Below are positions 39,540 through 49,705 of a DNA stretch of 64,000 nucleotides, piece after piece. Positions within the stretch are counted from its first letter, which is position 1. Every line of letters begins with the position of its first letter. Source of the stretch: Bradyrhizobium ottawaense. Lineage in GTDB: Bacteria > Pseudomonadota > Alphaproteobacteria > Rhizobiales > Xanthobacteraceae. The position numbers were made by a program, and so were the translations under genes. The notes beneath the pieces were generated by a model, which did not search any database, had not been told where the DNA came from, and saw only the letters and a list, made by a program, of their open reading frames with translations. The DNA lies in contig NZ_CP029425.2 of NCBI RefSeq assembly GCF_002278135.3, positions 124,001 through 188,000 on the forward strand, given 5' to 3'.

Positions 39540-39899
39540 ATGTCTCGCGTCAAACGCGGTGTGACCGCCCACGCCAAGCACAAGAAAGTCTACAAGGCCG
39601 CCAAGGGTTTCTACGGCCGCCGCAAGAACACCATCCGCGCCGCCAAGCCGGCCGTGGAGAAGGCCCAGCAGTACGCGTTCCGTGATCGCAAGCGCAAGAA
39701 GCGGACCTTCCGCGCGCTCTGGATCCAGCGCATCAACGCTGCCGTTCGTCCGTTCGGCCTGACCTACAGCCGATTTATCGACGGCATGGCCAAGTCCGGG
39801 ATCACCGTGGACCGCAAGGTGCTGTCGGATCTCGCGATCAGCGAGCCCGCGGCGTTCCAGGCGATCGCCGAGAAGGCCAAGGCTGCGCTCGCTGCCTGA
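39540..39899 (+). CDS. rplT: 50S ribosomal protein L20
   Basis: 119 residues. Starts [21 protein letters not shown], with the long basic helix [14 protein letters not shown] and the globular part [22 protein letters not shown]20 binds 23S rRNA early in assembly and in many bacteria represses the rpmI-rplT mRNA. Cotranscribed with rpmI. Confidence 0.98.
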   Translation: MSRVKRGVTAHAKHKKVYKAAKGFYGRRKNTIRAAKPAVEKAQQYAFRDRKRKKRTFRALWIQRINAAVRPFGLTYSRFIDGMAKSGITVDRKVLSDLAISEPAAFQAIAEKAKAALAA

Positions 39900-39910
39900 G
39901 CCCTGCGGCG

Positions 39911-40330
39911 CTAGCGGCCGGCTCTGCCGGCCTTCAGCGCACGTTGCGAGTAGCGCTGGGCGACCTCCGCCCGGCAGAAGGCCGTGGCCGAGATATACAT
40001 GGTGCCGGACTTGCTCCGGTACTTCTGGTCGCAGACCCGCAACTCGCGCTGGTAGCTGAGCTTCTGTGGCGGCTGCAGCTGGCCGATGAAATCGGCCTCG
40101 CACTTCTTCTCGACCACCTCACCGAACTGTACGTCGCCGCTGGCGCCGTATGCGCAGGCCTCGAACTGCTTCATGGCACGCTCGCAGCCCGGCGCCGCGT
40201 TCAGGGCCACGACGATGTCATCCATCGACGTGGATTTGGCCTGGCATTCTTCGGCGGCGAGAGCCGCGCCTCCCAGAAAGCCTTCCAAGAGAACCAGGGC
40301 CGGGCCGGCCACCCAGAATCGCAAACGCAT
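39911..40330 (-). CDS. exported cysteine-containing protein (unknown family)
   Basis: 139 residues from the ATG at 40330, with GGAGGGG just upstream; signal peptide RLRFWVAGPALVLLEGFLGGAALA. The mature region has six cysteines (EECQAK, PGCERAM, EACAYG, KKCEAD, RVCDQKY, AFCRAEV), suggesting three disulfides. No known domain recognised. Converges on rplT with 11 bp between stops. Confidence 0.75.
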   Translation of the reverse strand: MRLRFWVAGPALVLLEGFLGGAALAAEECQAKSTSMDDIVVALNAAPGCERAMKQFEACAYGASGDVQFGEVVEKKCEADFIGQLQPPQKLSYQRELRVCDQKYRSKSGTMYISATAFCRAEVAQRYSQRALKAGRAGR

Positions 40331-40474
40331 CGTCCCCTCCTTCGCGTTCAGGTTGGTGCCAGCCATGCCTTTACGGTTCAAATGCCCCGCATTTACGACG
40401 TCCAATCGGCTTGACGTTCCGCCCCGGCTGCGGCCACAACCCGGCAGCCTTTTGCAAGTTTGAGGGATCCGACC

Positions 40475-41557
40475 GTGTCCGACCTCGCCAGTCTCGTTCA
40501 ATCCATCCTCGCGCAGATCAGTGCTGCCGACGACGAAGCGGCCCTCGAAGCCGTCCGCGTTGCCTCGCTCGGCAAGAAGGGCTCGATCTCAGCCTTGCTG
40601 GCAACGCTCGGCAAGATGTCGCCGGACGAGCGCAAGACACAGGGCGCCGCGATCAACCAGGCGAAGGACGAGGTCACCCAGGCGCTCGCCGCCCGTCGCG
40701 ACGTGCTGAAATCGGCGGCGCTCGATGCGCGGCTCGCGTCCGAGACCGTCGATGTCACGCTGCCGCTGCGCGATGCGCCGACGGAAGCCGGCCGTATCCA
40801 TCCGCTGAGCCAGGTCTGGGACGAGCTGACCACGATCTTCGCCGACATGGGATTCTCGGTCGCCGAAGGCCCCGACATCGAGACCGACGATTACAACTTC
40901 ACCAAGCTGAATTTTCCGGAAGGCCATCCGGCGCGCGAGATGCACGACACCTTCTTCTTCCATCCGAAGGAGGACGGCTCGCGCATGCTGCTTCGAACCC
41001 ACACCTCGCCGGTGCAGGTGCGCACCATGCTGAGCCAGAAGCCGCCGATCCGCGTGATCTGCCCGGGCCGCACCTACCGCATCGATTCGGACGCGACCCA
41101 CACGCCGCAATTCCACCAGGTCGAAGGCCTCGTCATCGACAAGACTTCGCATCTCGGCCACCTCAAATGGATCCTGCACGAGTTCTGCAAGGCGTTCTTC
41201 GAGGTCGACCACATCAACATGCGCTTCCGCCCGTCGTTCTTCCCGTTCACCGAGCCGTCGCTGGAAGTCGACATCCAGTGCCGCCGCGACAAGGGCGAGA
41301 TCCGCTTCGGCGAGGGCGAGGACTGGCTCGAGATTCTCGGCTGCGGCATGGTGCACCCGAACGTGCTGCGCGCCTGCGGCATCGATCCCGATGAGTATCA
41401 GGGCTTCGCCTGGGGCATGGGCATCGACCGCATCGCCATGCTGAAATACGGCATCGCCGACCTCCGCCAGCTGTTCGACAGCGACGTTCGCTGGCTGTCC
41501 CATTACGGCTTCAAGCCGCTGGAGGTGCCGACGCTGGCTGGGGGGTTGAGCTCGTGA
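40475..41557 (+). CDS. pheS: phenylalanyl-tRNA synthetase alpha subunit
   Basis: 360 residues from a GTG at 40475, with GAGGG eight bases upstream; the TTG at 40460 is less likely. N-terminal coiled-coil/tRNA-binding helices, then class II motifs: motif 2 in [17 protein letters not shown] and motif 3 in [18 protein letters not shown]. The Phe-specific [15 protein letters not shown] is present. Forms the alpha2beta2 enzyme with PheT. The usually adjacent pheT begins only 547 bp later because of the inserted DUF559 unit. Confidence 0.97.
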   Translation: MSDLASLVQSILAQISAADDEAALEAVRVASLGKKGSISALLATLGKMSPDERKTQGAAINQAKDEVTQALAARRDVLKSAALDARLASETVDVTLPLRDAPTEAGRIHPLSQVWDELTTIFADMGFSVAEGPDIETDDYNFTKLNFPEGHPAREMHDTFFFHPKEDGSRMLLRTHTSPVQVRTMLSQKPPIRVICPGRTYRIDSDATHTPQFHQVEGLVIDKTSHLGHLKWILHEFCKAFFEVDHINMRFRPSFFPFTEPSLEVDIQCRRDKGEIRFGEGEDWLEILGCGMVHPNVLRACGIDPDEYQGFAWGMGIDRIAMLKYGIADLRQLFDSDVRWLSHYGFKPLEVPTLAGGLSS

Positions 41558-41600
41558 TGATCTGCTGGGACACGATCGCCCCAGCGGCGAGGACAGTCGG

Positions 41601-41646
41601 ACTCCCTCTCCCGCTTGCGGGGGAGGGTTGGGGTGGGGGTCTCTCC
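41601..41646. repeat. left 46-bp inverted repeat of the DUF559 unit
   Basis: Begins ACTCCCTCTCCCGCTTGCGG and ends GGGGTCTCTCC. Its reverse complement matches 42030-42075 with one indel and a terminal mismatch. Part of the CTCTCCCGC family. Confidence 0.85.
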
Positions 41647-41649
41647 TCG

Positions 41650-42108
41650 ATGGGGTTGCCAATGGTCGATCCTGAACATCCGGACTGGAAGAAAGCGGCC
41701 AAGCTGCGAGCCAATGCTCGCGCGCTCAGGCGCGATTCAACCGATGCAGAGCGAATCCTCTGGTCGGAGCTACGTGGCAACCGGTTGAATGGCGTGAGCT
41801 TCCGCCGCCAAGTGCCGATCGAGCACTATGTCGCCGATTTTGTCTGCCACGCAGCCAAGCTCGTCATCGAGCTCGATGGCGGCCAACACTTTTCGAATGA
41901 AGGCGAGCGCGCCGATGCGCGTCGCTCTGCCGTGATCGAAGCAAAAGGCTTCAAGGTACTCCGCTTCAGCAATCTCGATGTCATGACAAATCGTGGCGGC
42001 GTTCTCGAAACCATCGCGACCACCGTCGCGGAGAGAGCCCCCACCCCAACCCTCCCCCGCAAGCGGGAGAGGGAGCAGACCGTCTCCGTGGAGAAAAAAC
42101 AGCCATGA
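41650..42108 (+). CDS. DUF559 endonuclease-like protein in an inverted-repeat cassette
   Basis: 152 residues from the ATG at 41650 (41662 also possible); an ATG at 41554 overlapping the pheS stop would add a meaningless repeat-encoded leader. The DUF559/PDDEXK fold of Vsr type is visible: [52 protein letters not shown] (acidic DFxC...ELDG catalytic region), then [26 protein letters not shown]. The last 25 residues are encoded by the right inverted repeat. Its stop overlaps the pheT start (ATGA). Expected to be a DNA nuclease; the role is unknown. Confidence 0.85.
   Translation: MGLPMVDPEHPDWKKAAKLRANARALRRDSTDAERILWSELRGNRLNGVSFRRQVPIEHYVADFVCHAAKLVIELDGGQHFSNEGERADARRSAVIEAKGFKVLRFSNLDVMTNRGGVLETIATTVAERAPTPTLPRKREREQTVSVEKKQP
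42030..42075. repeat. right 46-bp inverted repeat of the DUF559 unit
   Basis: Begins GGAGAGAGCCCCCACCCCAA and ends AAGCGGGAGAGGGAG; inverted partner of 41601-41646. Encodes the C-terminal tail of the DUF559 protein. Confidence 0.85.
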
Positions 42109-44513
42109 AATTCACCCTCTCCTGGCTGAAGGATCATCTCGAGACCGACGAGCCGCTCGACAAGCTCGCCGAGAAGCTCACCATGATCGGGCTCGAGGTC
42201 GAGAACATCGAGGACAAGGCGAAGGCGCTGAAGCCCTTCACCATCGCGAAGGTGATCTCGGCCGAGCAGCATCCGAATGCGGATCGCCTGCGCGTCTGCA
42301 TGGTCGATACCGGTGACGGCGGTGCGCCGGTGCAGGTCGTGTGCGGCGCGCCGAATGCGCGTGCGGGTCTCGTCAGCGTGTTCTCGCCGCCCGGCACCTA
42401 CATTCCCGGCAAGGACATCACGCTGGGCGTCGGCACCATCCGCGGCGTCGAGAGCCGCGGCATGCTGTGCTCGGCGGCCGAGCTGCAGATCTCCAACGAC
42501 CATGACGGCATCATGGAATTACCGCCGGACGCACCCGTTGGCGCCGGCTATGCCGAATGGGCTGCGCTTGGCGATCCCATGATCGAGATCAACCTGACGC
42601 CCAACCGGCAGGACTGCACCGGCGTGCACGGCATCGCGCGCGACCTTGCCGCCGCCGACATGGGCAAGTTCAGGGATCCCGCCATCAAGCCGATCAAGGG
42701 CGAGTTCGCGTGCCCCGTGAAGGTCACGGTCGAGGATTCCACGCTGTGTCCAGGCTTCGCGCTCCGCCTCGTGCGTGGCGTCAAGAACGGTCCGTCGCCG
42801 GAATGGCTGCAGAAGCGGCTGACCGCGATCGGGCTGCGCCCGATCAACGCGCTGGTCGACATCACCAACTTCATGACCTACGACCGCGCACGGCCGCTGC
42901 ACGTGTTCGACGCCAGGAAGGTGAAGGGCAATCTCGTCGTGCGCCGCGCGCGCGAGGGCGAGACGCTGCTCGCGCTCGACGGCCGCACCTACAATCTCGA
43001 TCCCGCCATCTGCGTGATCGCGGACGAGCACGGCGTCGAATCGCTCGCCGGCATCATGGGCGGCGAAGCCTCCGGCTGCGATGATGATACCACCGACGTG
43101 CTGATCGAATCGGCACTGTGGAACGAGATCAACATCGCCCAGACCGGCCGCAAGCTCGGCATCAATTCGGACGCGCGCTACCGCTTCGAGCGCGGCGTCG
43201 ATCCGGCCTTCATGGTGCCGGGGCTGGAACTGGCGACCAGGCTGGTGATGGAGATGTGCGGCGGCACGCCGTCCGAGACCGTCGTGGTCGGCAAGGCCTT
43301 TGGCGATGACCGGGTGATCGATTTCCCGGTGACCGAGGTCAAGCGCCTCTCCGGCATCGAGGTGCCGCAGCCGGAGATGAAGCGCATCCTGACCCATCTC
43401 GGTTTCATGATGGCGGGCCCGGGGCCGGTGGTGAAGGTCGCGGTGCCGTCGTGGCGCACGGATGTGCACGGCAAGGCCGACATCGTCGAGGAGATCGTCC
43501 GCATCTACGGCGTCGACAAGGTGCCGATGACGCCGTTCGAGCGCGGCGAGGACGCGCGCAAATCGGTGCTGACACCGCTCCAGCTGCGCACCCGCCGCGC
43601 CCGGCGCGCGCTCGCAAGCCGCGGCATCATCGAAGCGGTGACCTGGTCGTTCATCACGAAGTCCGCGGCAAAATTGTTCGGCGGCGGCCAGCGCGAGCTC
43701 GAAGTCGCCAACCCGATCGCGTCTGATCTCTCTGACATGCGCCCGACGCTGCTCGCGGGCCTGATCGCGGCCGCACAGGCGAACGCCAATCGCGGCGTGA
43801 GCGATGTCGCGCTGTTCGAGGTTGGACAAATTTTCAAGGGCGATCGCCCGCAGGATCAGTTCATGGCGGCGAGCGGCGTACGCCGCGGCTTTGCCTCCTC
43901 GGAAGGACTGGGACGGCACTGGTCGGGCTCGACCCAGGCTGATGTGTTCGACGCCAAGGCGGATGCGCTGGCCGTGCTGGCAGCCGCCGGCGCGCCGATG
44001 CAGGCGCTGCAGATCGTCGCCGGCGGTCCGGCATGGCTGCATCCGGGCCGCTCCGGCACGATCCAGATCGGACCGCAGAACGTGCTCGGGCATTTCGGCG
44101 AGGTGCATCCCAGAGCGCTCGAGGCGCTCGGCGCCGACGGCCCACTGATGGTGTTCGAGGTGATCCTCGACCGCATCCCCGAGGCGAAGAAGAAGCCGAC
44201 CCGCGCCAAGCCCGTGATCGAGCTGTCGGCATTCCAGCCCGTCACGCGCGACTTCGCCTTCATCGTCGATCGCACCGTGAAGGGTGGCGACATCGTGCGG
44301 GCCGCGCAGGGCGTTGACAAGAAGCTGATCACCGGCGTGAACGTGTTCGACGTCTACGAGGGCAAGGGCATCGACGACGACAAGAAGTCGATCGCGATCG
44401 CGGTGACGATCCAGCCGCGCGAGAAGACGTTGACCGATCAGGAGATCGAAGCTGTCGCGGCGAAGATCGTGGCCGAGGTCACGAAGAAGACGGGCGGCAC
44501 TCTTCGCGGATGA
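42105..44513 (+). CDS. pheT: phenylalanyl-tRNA synthetase beta subunit
   Basis: 802 residues. N-terminal EMAP-like tRNA-binding domain ([21 protein letters not shown]), B3/B4 editing domain (about 200-400), B5 domain ([19 protein letters not shown]), catalytic-like core ([11 protein letters not shown]... [19 protein letters not shown]) and C-terminal FDX-ACB anticodon-binding domain ([23 protein letters not shown]). All expected parts are present. Starts with GGAG ten bases upstream, overlapping the DUF559 stop. The TauE-like gene downstream overlaps by ATGA. Confidence 0.97.
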   Translation: MKFTLSWLKDHLETDEPLDKLAEKLTMIGLEVENIEDKAKALKPFTIAKVISAEQHPNADRLRVCMVDTGDGGAPVQVVCGAPNARAGLVSVFSPPGTYIPGKDITLGVGTIRGVESRGMLCSAAELQISNDHDGIMELPPDAPVGAGYAEWAALGDPMIEINLTPNRQDCTGVHGIARDLAAADMGKFRDPAIKPIKGEFACPVKVTVEDSTLCPGFALRLVRGVKNGPSPEWLQKRLTAIGLRPINALVDITNFMTYDRARPLHVFDARKVKGNLVVRRAREGETLLALDGRTYNLDPAICVIADEHGVESLAGIMGGEASGCDDDTTDVLIESALWNEINIAQTGRKLGINSDARYRFERGVDPAFMVPGLELATRLVMEMCGGTPSETVVVGKAFGDDRVIDFPVTEVKRLSGIEVPQPEMKRILTHLGFMMAGPGPVVKVAVPSWRTDVHGKADIVEEIVRIYGVDKVPMTPFERGEDARKSVLTPLQLRTRRARRALASRGIIEAVTWSFITKSAAKLFGGGQRELEVANPIASDLSDMRPTLLAGLIAAAQANANRGVSDVALFEVGQIFKGDRPQDQFMAASGVRRGFASSEGLGRHWSGSTQADVFDAKADALAVLAAAGAPMQALQIVAGGPAWLHPGRSGTIQIGPQNVLGHFGEVHPRALEALGADGPLMVFEVILDRIPEAKKKPTRAKPVIELSAFQPVTRDFAFIVDRTVKGGDIVRAAQGVDKKLITGVNVFDVYEGKGIDDDKKSIAIAVTIQPREKTLTDQEIEAVAAKIVAEVTKKTGGTLRG

Positions 44514-45280
44514 CCCTGGCAGATTTTCTCCCGAAGGACGTCAGCCTCACCATTGCGATGGCGCTCTGCGCCGTCGCCTTCGTTTCCGGCACTGCACGCG
44601 GCTTCTCCGGCTTCGGCTCGGCGCTGATCTTCATGCCGCTGGCAAGCAGCGTTGCTGCGCCACGGCTCGTCGCCGCCTTGCTTCTGGTGATCGATTTCGT
44701 CGCGGCGGCGCCGTTGCTGCCGGACGCATGGCGGAAGGCGGACCGCAAGGCAACCGCGGTGATCGTGCTGGGCGCGCTGGTCGGCGTGCCCGTCGGCACC
44801 TATTTCCTCAGCGTGCTCGAGCCCGTCACCACGCGCTGGATCATCTCCTGCTTCGTCGCCGCGCTGTTGCTCCTCCTGCTGTCGGGTTGGCGCTATCGCG
44901 GCAAGGACCACACCTGGCTCTCGGTCGGCATTGGCGGCCTGTCGGGCTTCTGTAGTGGCCTCGCGCAGACCGGCGGCCCGCCGATCGTCGGCTACTGGCT
45001 CGGCCGCCCGATCGCGCCGATCGTCGCGCGCGCCAATATCGTGCTGTTCTTCGGCGCGTCTGATTTCTTCTCGACGGTCAGCTACGCAACCACGGGGCTG
45101 ATCAGCCGCGAATCGCTCGCGCTCTCGCTGATCGTCGGCCCGGTCTATGCGATCGGCGTCGCATTCGGCGCCTCGCTGTTCGGCCGCGCCAGCGAGAAAG
45201 TATTTCGGGCGATTTGCTATGGTCTAATCGCGATGGCGGTGATCGCGGGACTGCCGGTGCTGGACGGGGTGTTGCGCTGA
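44510..45280 (+). CDS. sulfite exporter TauE/SafE family permease
   Basis: 256 residues with about eight membrane helices in two repeats. Family features: [20 protein letters not shown] in the first half and [27 protein letters not shown] in the second. Members export sulfoacetate, sulfite or other organosulfur anions; substrate unknown. Overlaps pheT by ATGA, so probably cotranscribed, but functionally unrelated. Confidence 0.9.
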   Translation: MTLADFLPKDVSLTIAMALCAVAFVSGTARGFSGFGSALIFMPLASSVAAPRLVAALLLVIDFVAAAPLLPDAWRKADRKATAVIVLGALVGVPVGTYFLSVLEPVTTRWIISCFVAALLLLLLSGWRYRGKDHTWLSVGIGGLSGFCSGLAQTGGPPIVGYWLGRPIAPIVARANIVLFFGASDFFSTVSYATTGLISRESLALSLIVGPVYAIGVAFGASLFGRASEKVFRAICYGLIAMAVIAGLPVLDGVLR

Positions 45281-45287
45281 TCCATCC

Positions 45288-45426
45288 GTCGTCCCGGCGA
45301 ACGCCGGGACCCAGACCGCGTGATCTCGCGAGTGAGATCGGTTGCAGTACCAGGCGCAAAGTCTTCGCCAAACTTCTCCCTGGGCGTATGGGTCCCGGAT
45401 CTGCGCTTCGCTTGTCCGGGACGACA
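45288..45426. repeat. 139-bp dispersed inverted repeat (GTCGTCCCGG...CCGGGACGAC)
   Basis: The ends form inverted arms, the left arm itself folds (TCCCGGCGAACGCCGGGA), and the middle has CCGCGTGATCT and AGTCTTCGCCAA. The same elements in the same order make up the IS-interrupted copy at 48020-49645. Lies between converging TauE-like and amine-oxidase genes. Confidence 0.8.
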
Positions 45427-45443
45427 GTGGAGTTTGTTGCGGC

Positions 45444-46844
45444 TTAGTTGCCCTGCTGCCGCGGCGCCCTGCGGCGCTTGGTCGATTGCGTCGGCACGTC
45501 GGCGGGCTCGTCCTTGAGCGTACCGATCTTGCGCAAGGCTGCGTCCGCGGCGCGCTCGCCGCTTTCCCAGGCGCCGTCGACGGTGCCCCACAGCGTCTCG
45601 TGCGTGGCTTCGCCGGCAAGGAACACGTTGCCGATCGGCTCGCTCAGGATTTTTCGCGACAGCTGGCCGCCAGGGGAAGCCGCCGACATCGCACCCAGGA
45701 CGTAGGGCGAGGCGGTCCAGCGCGTAGCGCTGGTCTTCCCGACGGCAGCCGCGGCCTCGCTGCCGAACAGTTTCGTGATCCATTCCCTGGCGAAGGCGAC
45801 CATCGCCTTCTCACCCTGCTCGGAGAGATCGCGGCCGAACGCGCCGCCGACGTCGATCGAGCACAGCGAGGAGCCGCCGATATTGGCGTACATCAGCGCC
45901 GTGCGCGCCGAATTGCTCTGCTCGATAAGGATATCGTCGCGCGACAGGCCGAGCGGATTGCCCGGCAATTGCAGCACGATGCGATCATAGCTGCCGAGGC
46001 CGAGCTTCGACGCCGCGTCCAACGTGCGTTTGGGAAGGTCGGGCGTGAACTTGATCGCGCCCGATGCCAGCACGTTGGTCGAGACCGTGACGATGACGGC
46101 GCGCGCGGCGATCTTGCCGGCTTGCGTCTCCACGCTGACGTCGCGGTTGCTCCAGCTGATGCGGCTCGCCGGCGTCGACAGCGCCACCGGCGCCTGCTCG
46201 CCGAGCTTGGTGATCAGCGTGCCCAGGCCCTGACGGCAGGCGATCGCCGCGTTGCGATCCTGCGCGCGTCCCTTGTCGATCGCGGACAGCTCCTTCAGGT
46301 CCTTGCCGGCAAAGCCCGCGCCCAGCATGAACTCGGCCGCGCCCGTCCAGTCGCCGAGATCCTTCGGCAGCACGGAGGCGCAAGAGGTATCCAGCTTGGC
46401 CCGCGAGGCATCGTCGATGGCACGATTGGCGCGCACCAGCGCCGCCAGGAATTGCTCGGTCTCGCCCGCGCGCGCGTTGCGGCGGCCGATGCGCATCTTC
46501 TGGCCCGATGGCGCCGGCATCACGTCCAGCCCGACACTGCGCGCCAGCCGGATCATCGGATTGGTGTCGGGATTGTGCATCCAGCGCGCACCACGGTCGA
46601 ACGGCACCTCGAAGGTGGTGCTGTCGGTGATACAGCGGCCGCCGATCTGCGATGCCGCTTCCATCACGACGACCTTGCGGCCCGTCGCCATGATGCGCCG
46701 CGCCGCGGCGATTCCGGCGGCCCCCGCACCGATCACGACGATGTCGGCCTCGCGCGGCAGGGGCGCGGCGGTTGCGCGCAGGACCGGCATTGCGGCGGCA
46801 AGACCCGCCGACGCCGAAAGGAAACCGCGGCGCGTGATTGTCAT
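45444..46844 (-). CDS. Tat-exported flavin amine oxidase
   Basis: 466 residues from the ATG at 46844, which gives a twin-arginine signal (TRRGFLSASAGLAAAMPVL); the frame continues to 46934 without that benefit. FAD Rossmann motif DIVVIGAGAAGIAAARRI, the GG-doublet SQIGGRCITD, DRGARWMH and the C-terminal FAD/substrate motif NVFLAGEATHETLWGTVDGAWESGERAA define the monoamine-oxidase family. Ends in a basic tail. Expected to oxidise amines in the periplasm; substrate unknown. Confidence 0.9.
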   Translation of the reverse strand: MTITRRGFLSASAGLAAAMPVLRATAAPLPREADIVVIGAGAAGIAAARRIMATGRKVVVMEAASQIGGRCITDSTTFEVPFDRGARWMHNPDTNPMIRLARSVGLDVMPAPSGQKMRIGRRNARAGETEQFLAALVRANRAIDDASRAKLDTSCASVLPKDLGDWTGAAEFMLGAGFAGKDLKELSAIDKGRAQDRNAAIACRQGLGTLITKLGEQAPVALSTPASRISWSNRDVSVETQAGKIAARAVIVTVSTNVLASGAIKFTPDLPKRTLDAASKLGLGSYDRIVLQLPGNPLGLSRDDILIEQSNSARTALMYANIGGSSLCSIDVGGAFGRDLSEQGEKAMVAFAREWITKLFGSEAAAAVGKTSATRWTASPYVLGAMSAASPGGQLSRKILSEPIGNVFLAGEATHETLWGTVDGAWESGERAADAALRKIGTLKDEPADVPTQSTKRRRAPRQQGN

Positions 46845-47036
46845 GTCATGGTTTCCGAGGACTTGCGGCGAACGGGAACAGTCAGCGAACCTTGCCGCAT
46901 CTGATGTTGCACGGCAACCATCATGGTGAATCAATCGTGCCTGAAGTCACGGAGTGATGAACCGAATTGCAAGACGTTTCGACCATGATAGAGAAGGGAA
47001 AAAGACGGCCGCAAAAGGTCGTGGGGGGAGTTGGAG

Positions 47037-48014
47037 ATGGGGACGGTCCTAGATTCAGTCGGCAAGCTGATTGCCGCGTACCTCTCCAAGGAGGTGCCGG
47101 GCTACGAGCCGTTCACGCCGAGCGACCCGGAGCACCTGCGCGGCGTGATCGAGCCCGGCGACGTGCTGCTGGTCGAGGGCAACAACCGCATCTCCGGCAT
47201 CATCAAATATCTGACGCAGTCGACCTGGTCGCATGCCGCGCTCTATGTCGGCCCGGTCGAGGGCGCCGCGGAGGCCGACGGCGAACCGCATGTGCTGATC
47301 GAGGCCAATATCGGCGAAGGCGTCACGTCTGCGCCGCTGTCGAAATATTTCCCGTATCACACCCGGGTCTGCCGCCCGGTCGGGCTGTCCTACGAGGACC
47401 GCACCACGGTCTGCCGCTATGCGATCAACCGCATCGGCTTCGGCTACGACACCAAGAACATCGTCGACCTCATGCGCTTCTTGTTCCCGTTGCCGGTGCC
47501 GCAGCGCTGGCGGCGACGCATGATCGCGATCGGCTCGGGCGATCCGACCAAGATCATCTGCTCGGCGCTGATCGCGCAGGCGTTCGATGCGGTGCGCTAT
47601 CCGATCCTGCCCAAGATCACCAAGGCCGGCAGCCGCGCCGCCCGCCGCGAGATCCTGCACATCCGCGATTCCTCGCTCTACATGCCCCGCGACTTCGACA
47701 TCTCGCCCTATTTCGAAGTCGTCAAACCCACCATCGTTCACGGGTTCGACTACACCGCCCTGCACTGGGCCGACAAGCAGAAGCCGCTCGAGGAGGTAGC
47801 GGGCACATTCAGTGTGTTTCCAGAAACGATCAGTGCGCCGCCGCTCGTTCCTGAGGCGGTTGACCAAGAGGCGCCGGCTGAAATTCCGGCTGCGCAAGTG
47901 AGTGCACAGCCTGCGGTGACGGCTGAAAGCGTTCCCGGGCCTGTCCCGCTGCTGAAGAAGCTGGCGATGTACCGCCCGAGGCGCCGTGGCCGGGTGAGAG
48001 AAATTGCGGCGTAA
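47037..48014 (+). CDS. YiiX/YebB-like permuted papain-fold peptidase
   Basis: 325 residues from the ATG at 47037, preceded by GGGGGGAG; a TTG six bases earlier is possible. The fold is NlpC/P60-like and circularly permuted: His in STWSHAALYVG, acidic residue in VLIEANIGEG and catalytic Cys in KIICSALIAQAF, with FGYDTKNIVDLMRFL between. Such enzymes cleave cell-wall peptides or lipid amides. The C-terminal 75 residues are Pro/Ala/Val-rich. Divergent from the amine oxidase. Confidence 0.83.
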   Translation: MGTVLDSVGKLIAAYLSKEVPGYEPFTPSDPEHLRGVIEPGDVLLVEGNNRISGIIKYLTQSTWSHAALYVGPVEGAAEADGEPHVLIEANIGEGVTSAPLSKYFPYHTRVCRPVGLSYEDRTTVCRYAINRIGFGYDTKNIVDLMRFLFPLPVPQRWRRRMIAIGSGDPTKIICSALIAQAFDAVRYPILPKITKAGSRAARREILHIRDSSLYMPRDFDISPYFEVVKPTIVHGFDYTALHWADKQKPLEEVAGTFSVFPETISAPPLVPEAVDQEAPAEIPAAQVSAQPAVTAESVPGPVPLLKKLAMYRPRRRGRVREIAA

Positions 48015-48019
48015 CCGCT

Positions 48020-48036
48020 GTCGTCCCTGCGAAAGC
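48020..48036. repeat. left fragment of the IS-interrupted dispersed repeat, ending in the 8-bp target duplication
   Basis: GTCGTCCCTGCGAAAGC belongs with 49527-49645; joining them restores the palindromic element related to 45288-45426. The last eight bases GCGAAAGC (48029-48036) recur at 49527-49534. Confidence 0.85.
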
Positions 48037-49526
48037 ACTAGGGCATGCACATATCTGGTGCGGCGGATTGACTCGGGTTCGCCCTGGGGGTTCCAGAATC
48101 GGAGATCTATGTGATTCCTATTGCGGCACTCCATGGTTTGGACGGGGGTGCTGCGATGTTGTCACGGATTGACTGGACGCTGGGCCGGTTCGGGGATCGT
48201 CGTCTCGATAAAGGGGGGCGGCGCTCGCTGAACGCATGGTTGCGGGCAAAACTGTCTGCCTTCGGCAGCTCTCCAGGGGGAACCGCGCGCTGGAAGTGCG
48301 GTTCAACCGCTTTCTTGGCCATGACAAGGTGACGGTGGATCGGATCATCGAAAGCTGGAGCAATAGCACGGGCCCTGCCGTGGAAGGCCGCCACGTGCTG
48401 GCCATCCAGGACACCAGCGAGATCCACTTCAACACCACGCCGCAACGCCGGCGCGGGCTCGGAGAAATCGGCAAAGGCAATAACCACGGCGTGCTGCTGC
48501 ACCCGCTGCTGGCTGTGGACGCCGACGACGGCAGCTGTCTTGGGCTTTTGAGCGGGCAGATATGGACGCGCGCAGGTCGCCGCACGACCTCGCATGATGA
48601 TCGGGAATTATCGGACAAGGAATCGCAACGCTGGATATCGACTGCCGTGGCGGCAAGGCCGCTGCTCACCAAGGCCGCGGCGGTGACGGTGCTGGGTGAC
48701 CGCGAGAGCGATATTTTTGCCCTTTATGCCAGCTCGGCCAAGCAACATTTCCACGTCATCGCGCGCAGCATGCATGATCGCAAGCTTGCCGACCGCAGCA
48801 GCCTGTATGAGGCCAGCGATGCCATGGCCGCGGTGGACCAGCGTATGATCCAACTGCCTGCGCGCGCCGCGCGGCCGGCTCGCCTGGCCCACCTCGAACT
48901 TCGCTTTGGCGCAATCGAGCTCGCCCGCCCGCAGAATAAGTTCTTGCACCATCTGCCGAAAAGCTTGCCGCTGGCGGTGGTCGATGTGCGCGAGATTAAC
49001 GCCGAAACCGGCATAGAGCCGCTGCACTGGCGGCTTCTCACCTCTCACGAGGTCACCAGCATCGAGGACGCCTGGCGCATCGTCCAATGGTACAAGCAGC
49101 GCTGGATCATCGAGCAGTTCTTCCGCATCCTGAAGACACAAGGCCTCAAGCTCGAAGACAGTCAGATCGGATCCGCCGATCGGCTTCTCAAGCTGGTTGC
49201 GATCGCCGCCAAGGCGGCCGTCATCACCATCCAGCTTCTGCAGGCCCGCAATGGTGGTCGCCAGCCCATTCTCGCGGCCTTCGACAACGGCCAAATTGGC
49301 GCGCTCACAGCCCTCAACCGGCAACTCGAAGCCGCGAGCAAGCGACTAAAGAACCCACATCCGCCCGATAGTCTCGCTTGGGCCGCCTGGATCATCGGCC
49401 GTCTCGGCGGGTGGGATGGCTACCCATCGTCCAAGCCGCCGGGCCCGATCACCTTCAAAAACGGCCTCGAATACTTCAACGCCGTCGCAGCAGGATGGAG
49501 CCTCAGAGATATGTGCATGCCCTAGT
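48037..49526 (+). mobile_element. complete IS4-family insertion sequence, 1490 bp
   Basis: Perfect 20-bp terminal inverted repeats ACTAGGGCATGCACATATCT at 48037-48056 and its complement at 49507-49526. Flanked by an 8-bp direct repeat GCGAAAGC (48029-48036 and 49527-49534). Carries one transposase gene split by a frameshift. Only one copy lies in the window. Confidence 0.95.
48154..49525 (+). pseudogene. IS4-type transposase, frameshifted
   Basis: The first part (ATG at 48154: MLSRIDWTLGRFGDRRLDKGG) and the long second part (open from before 48236 to the TAG at 49523-49525) read as one Tn5/IS4-type transposase if one G is restored at the G6 run near 48212. The DDE pattern is present in the second part: IQDTSEIHF, VTVLGDRESDIFALY, and the YREK-like YKQRWIIEQFFRILKTQGLKLED. 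With this sequence no full-length enzyme is made by plain decoding. Either a real inactivating deletion, a sequencing error in a homopolymer, or slippage. Confidence 0.88.
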
Positions 49527-49534
49527 GCGAAAGC

Positions 49535-49645
49535 AGGGACCCATACCGCGTGATCTATCGAGTGGTCGCGGTAGACATACCGAACAACGAGTCTTCGCCA
49601 ACATCTCCCTGGGGTTATGGATCCCTGCGTTCGCAGGGACGACAC
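49535..49645. repeat. right part of the IS-interrupted dispersed repeat
   Basis: AGGGACCCATACCGCGTGATC...AGTCTTCGCCAACATC...TGCGTTCGCAGGGACGACAC; same layout as 45288-45426. Confidence 0.8.
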
Positions 49646-49705
49646 CGGAGTTATGGCGCGATCTCGCTCAACAACAATCATCACGAGCGCAGCGACGGTG
49701 AAAAC

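Noticed and set aside
42519..44108. 529-codon reverse frame
   Set aside because: Antisense to pheT; His/Arg-rich shadow typical of high-GC genes.
45342..46904. 520-codon forward frame
   Set aside because: Antisense to the flavin amine oxidase, which has full FAD motifs and a Tat signal.
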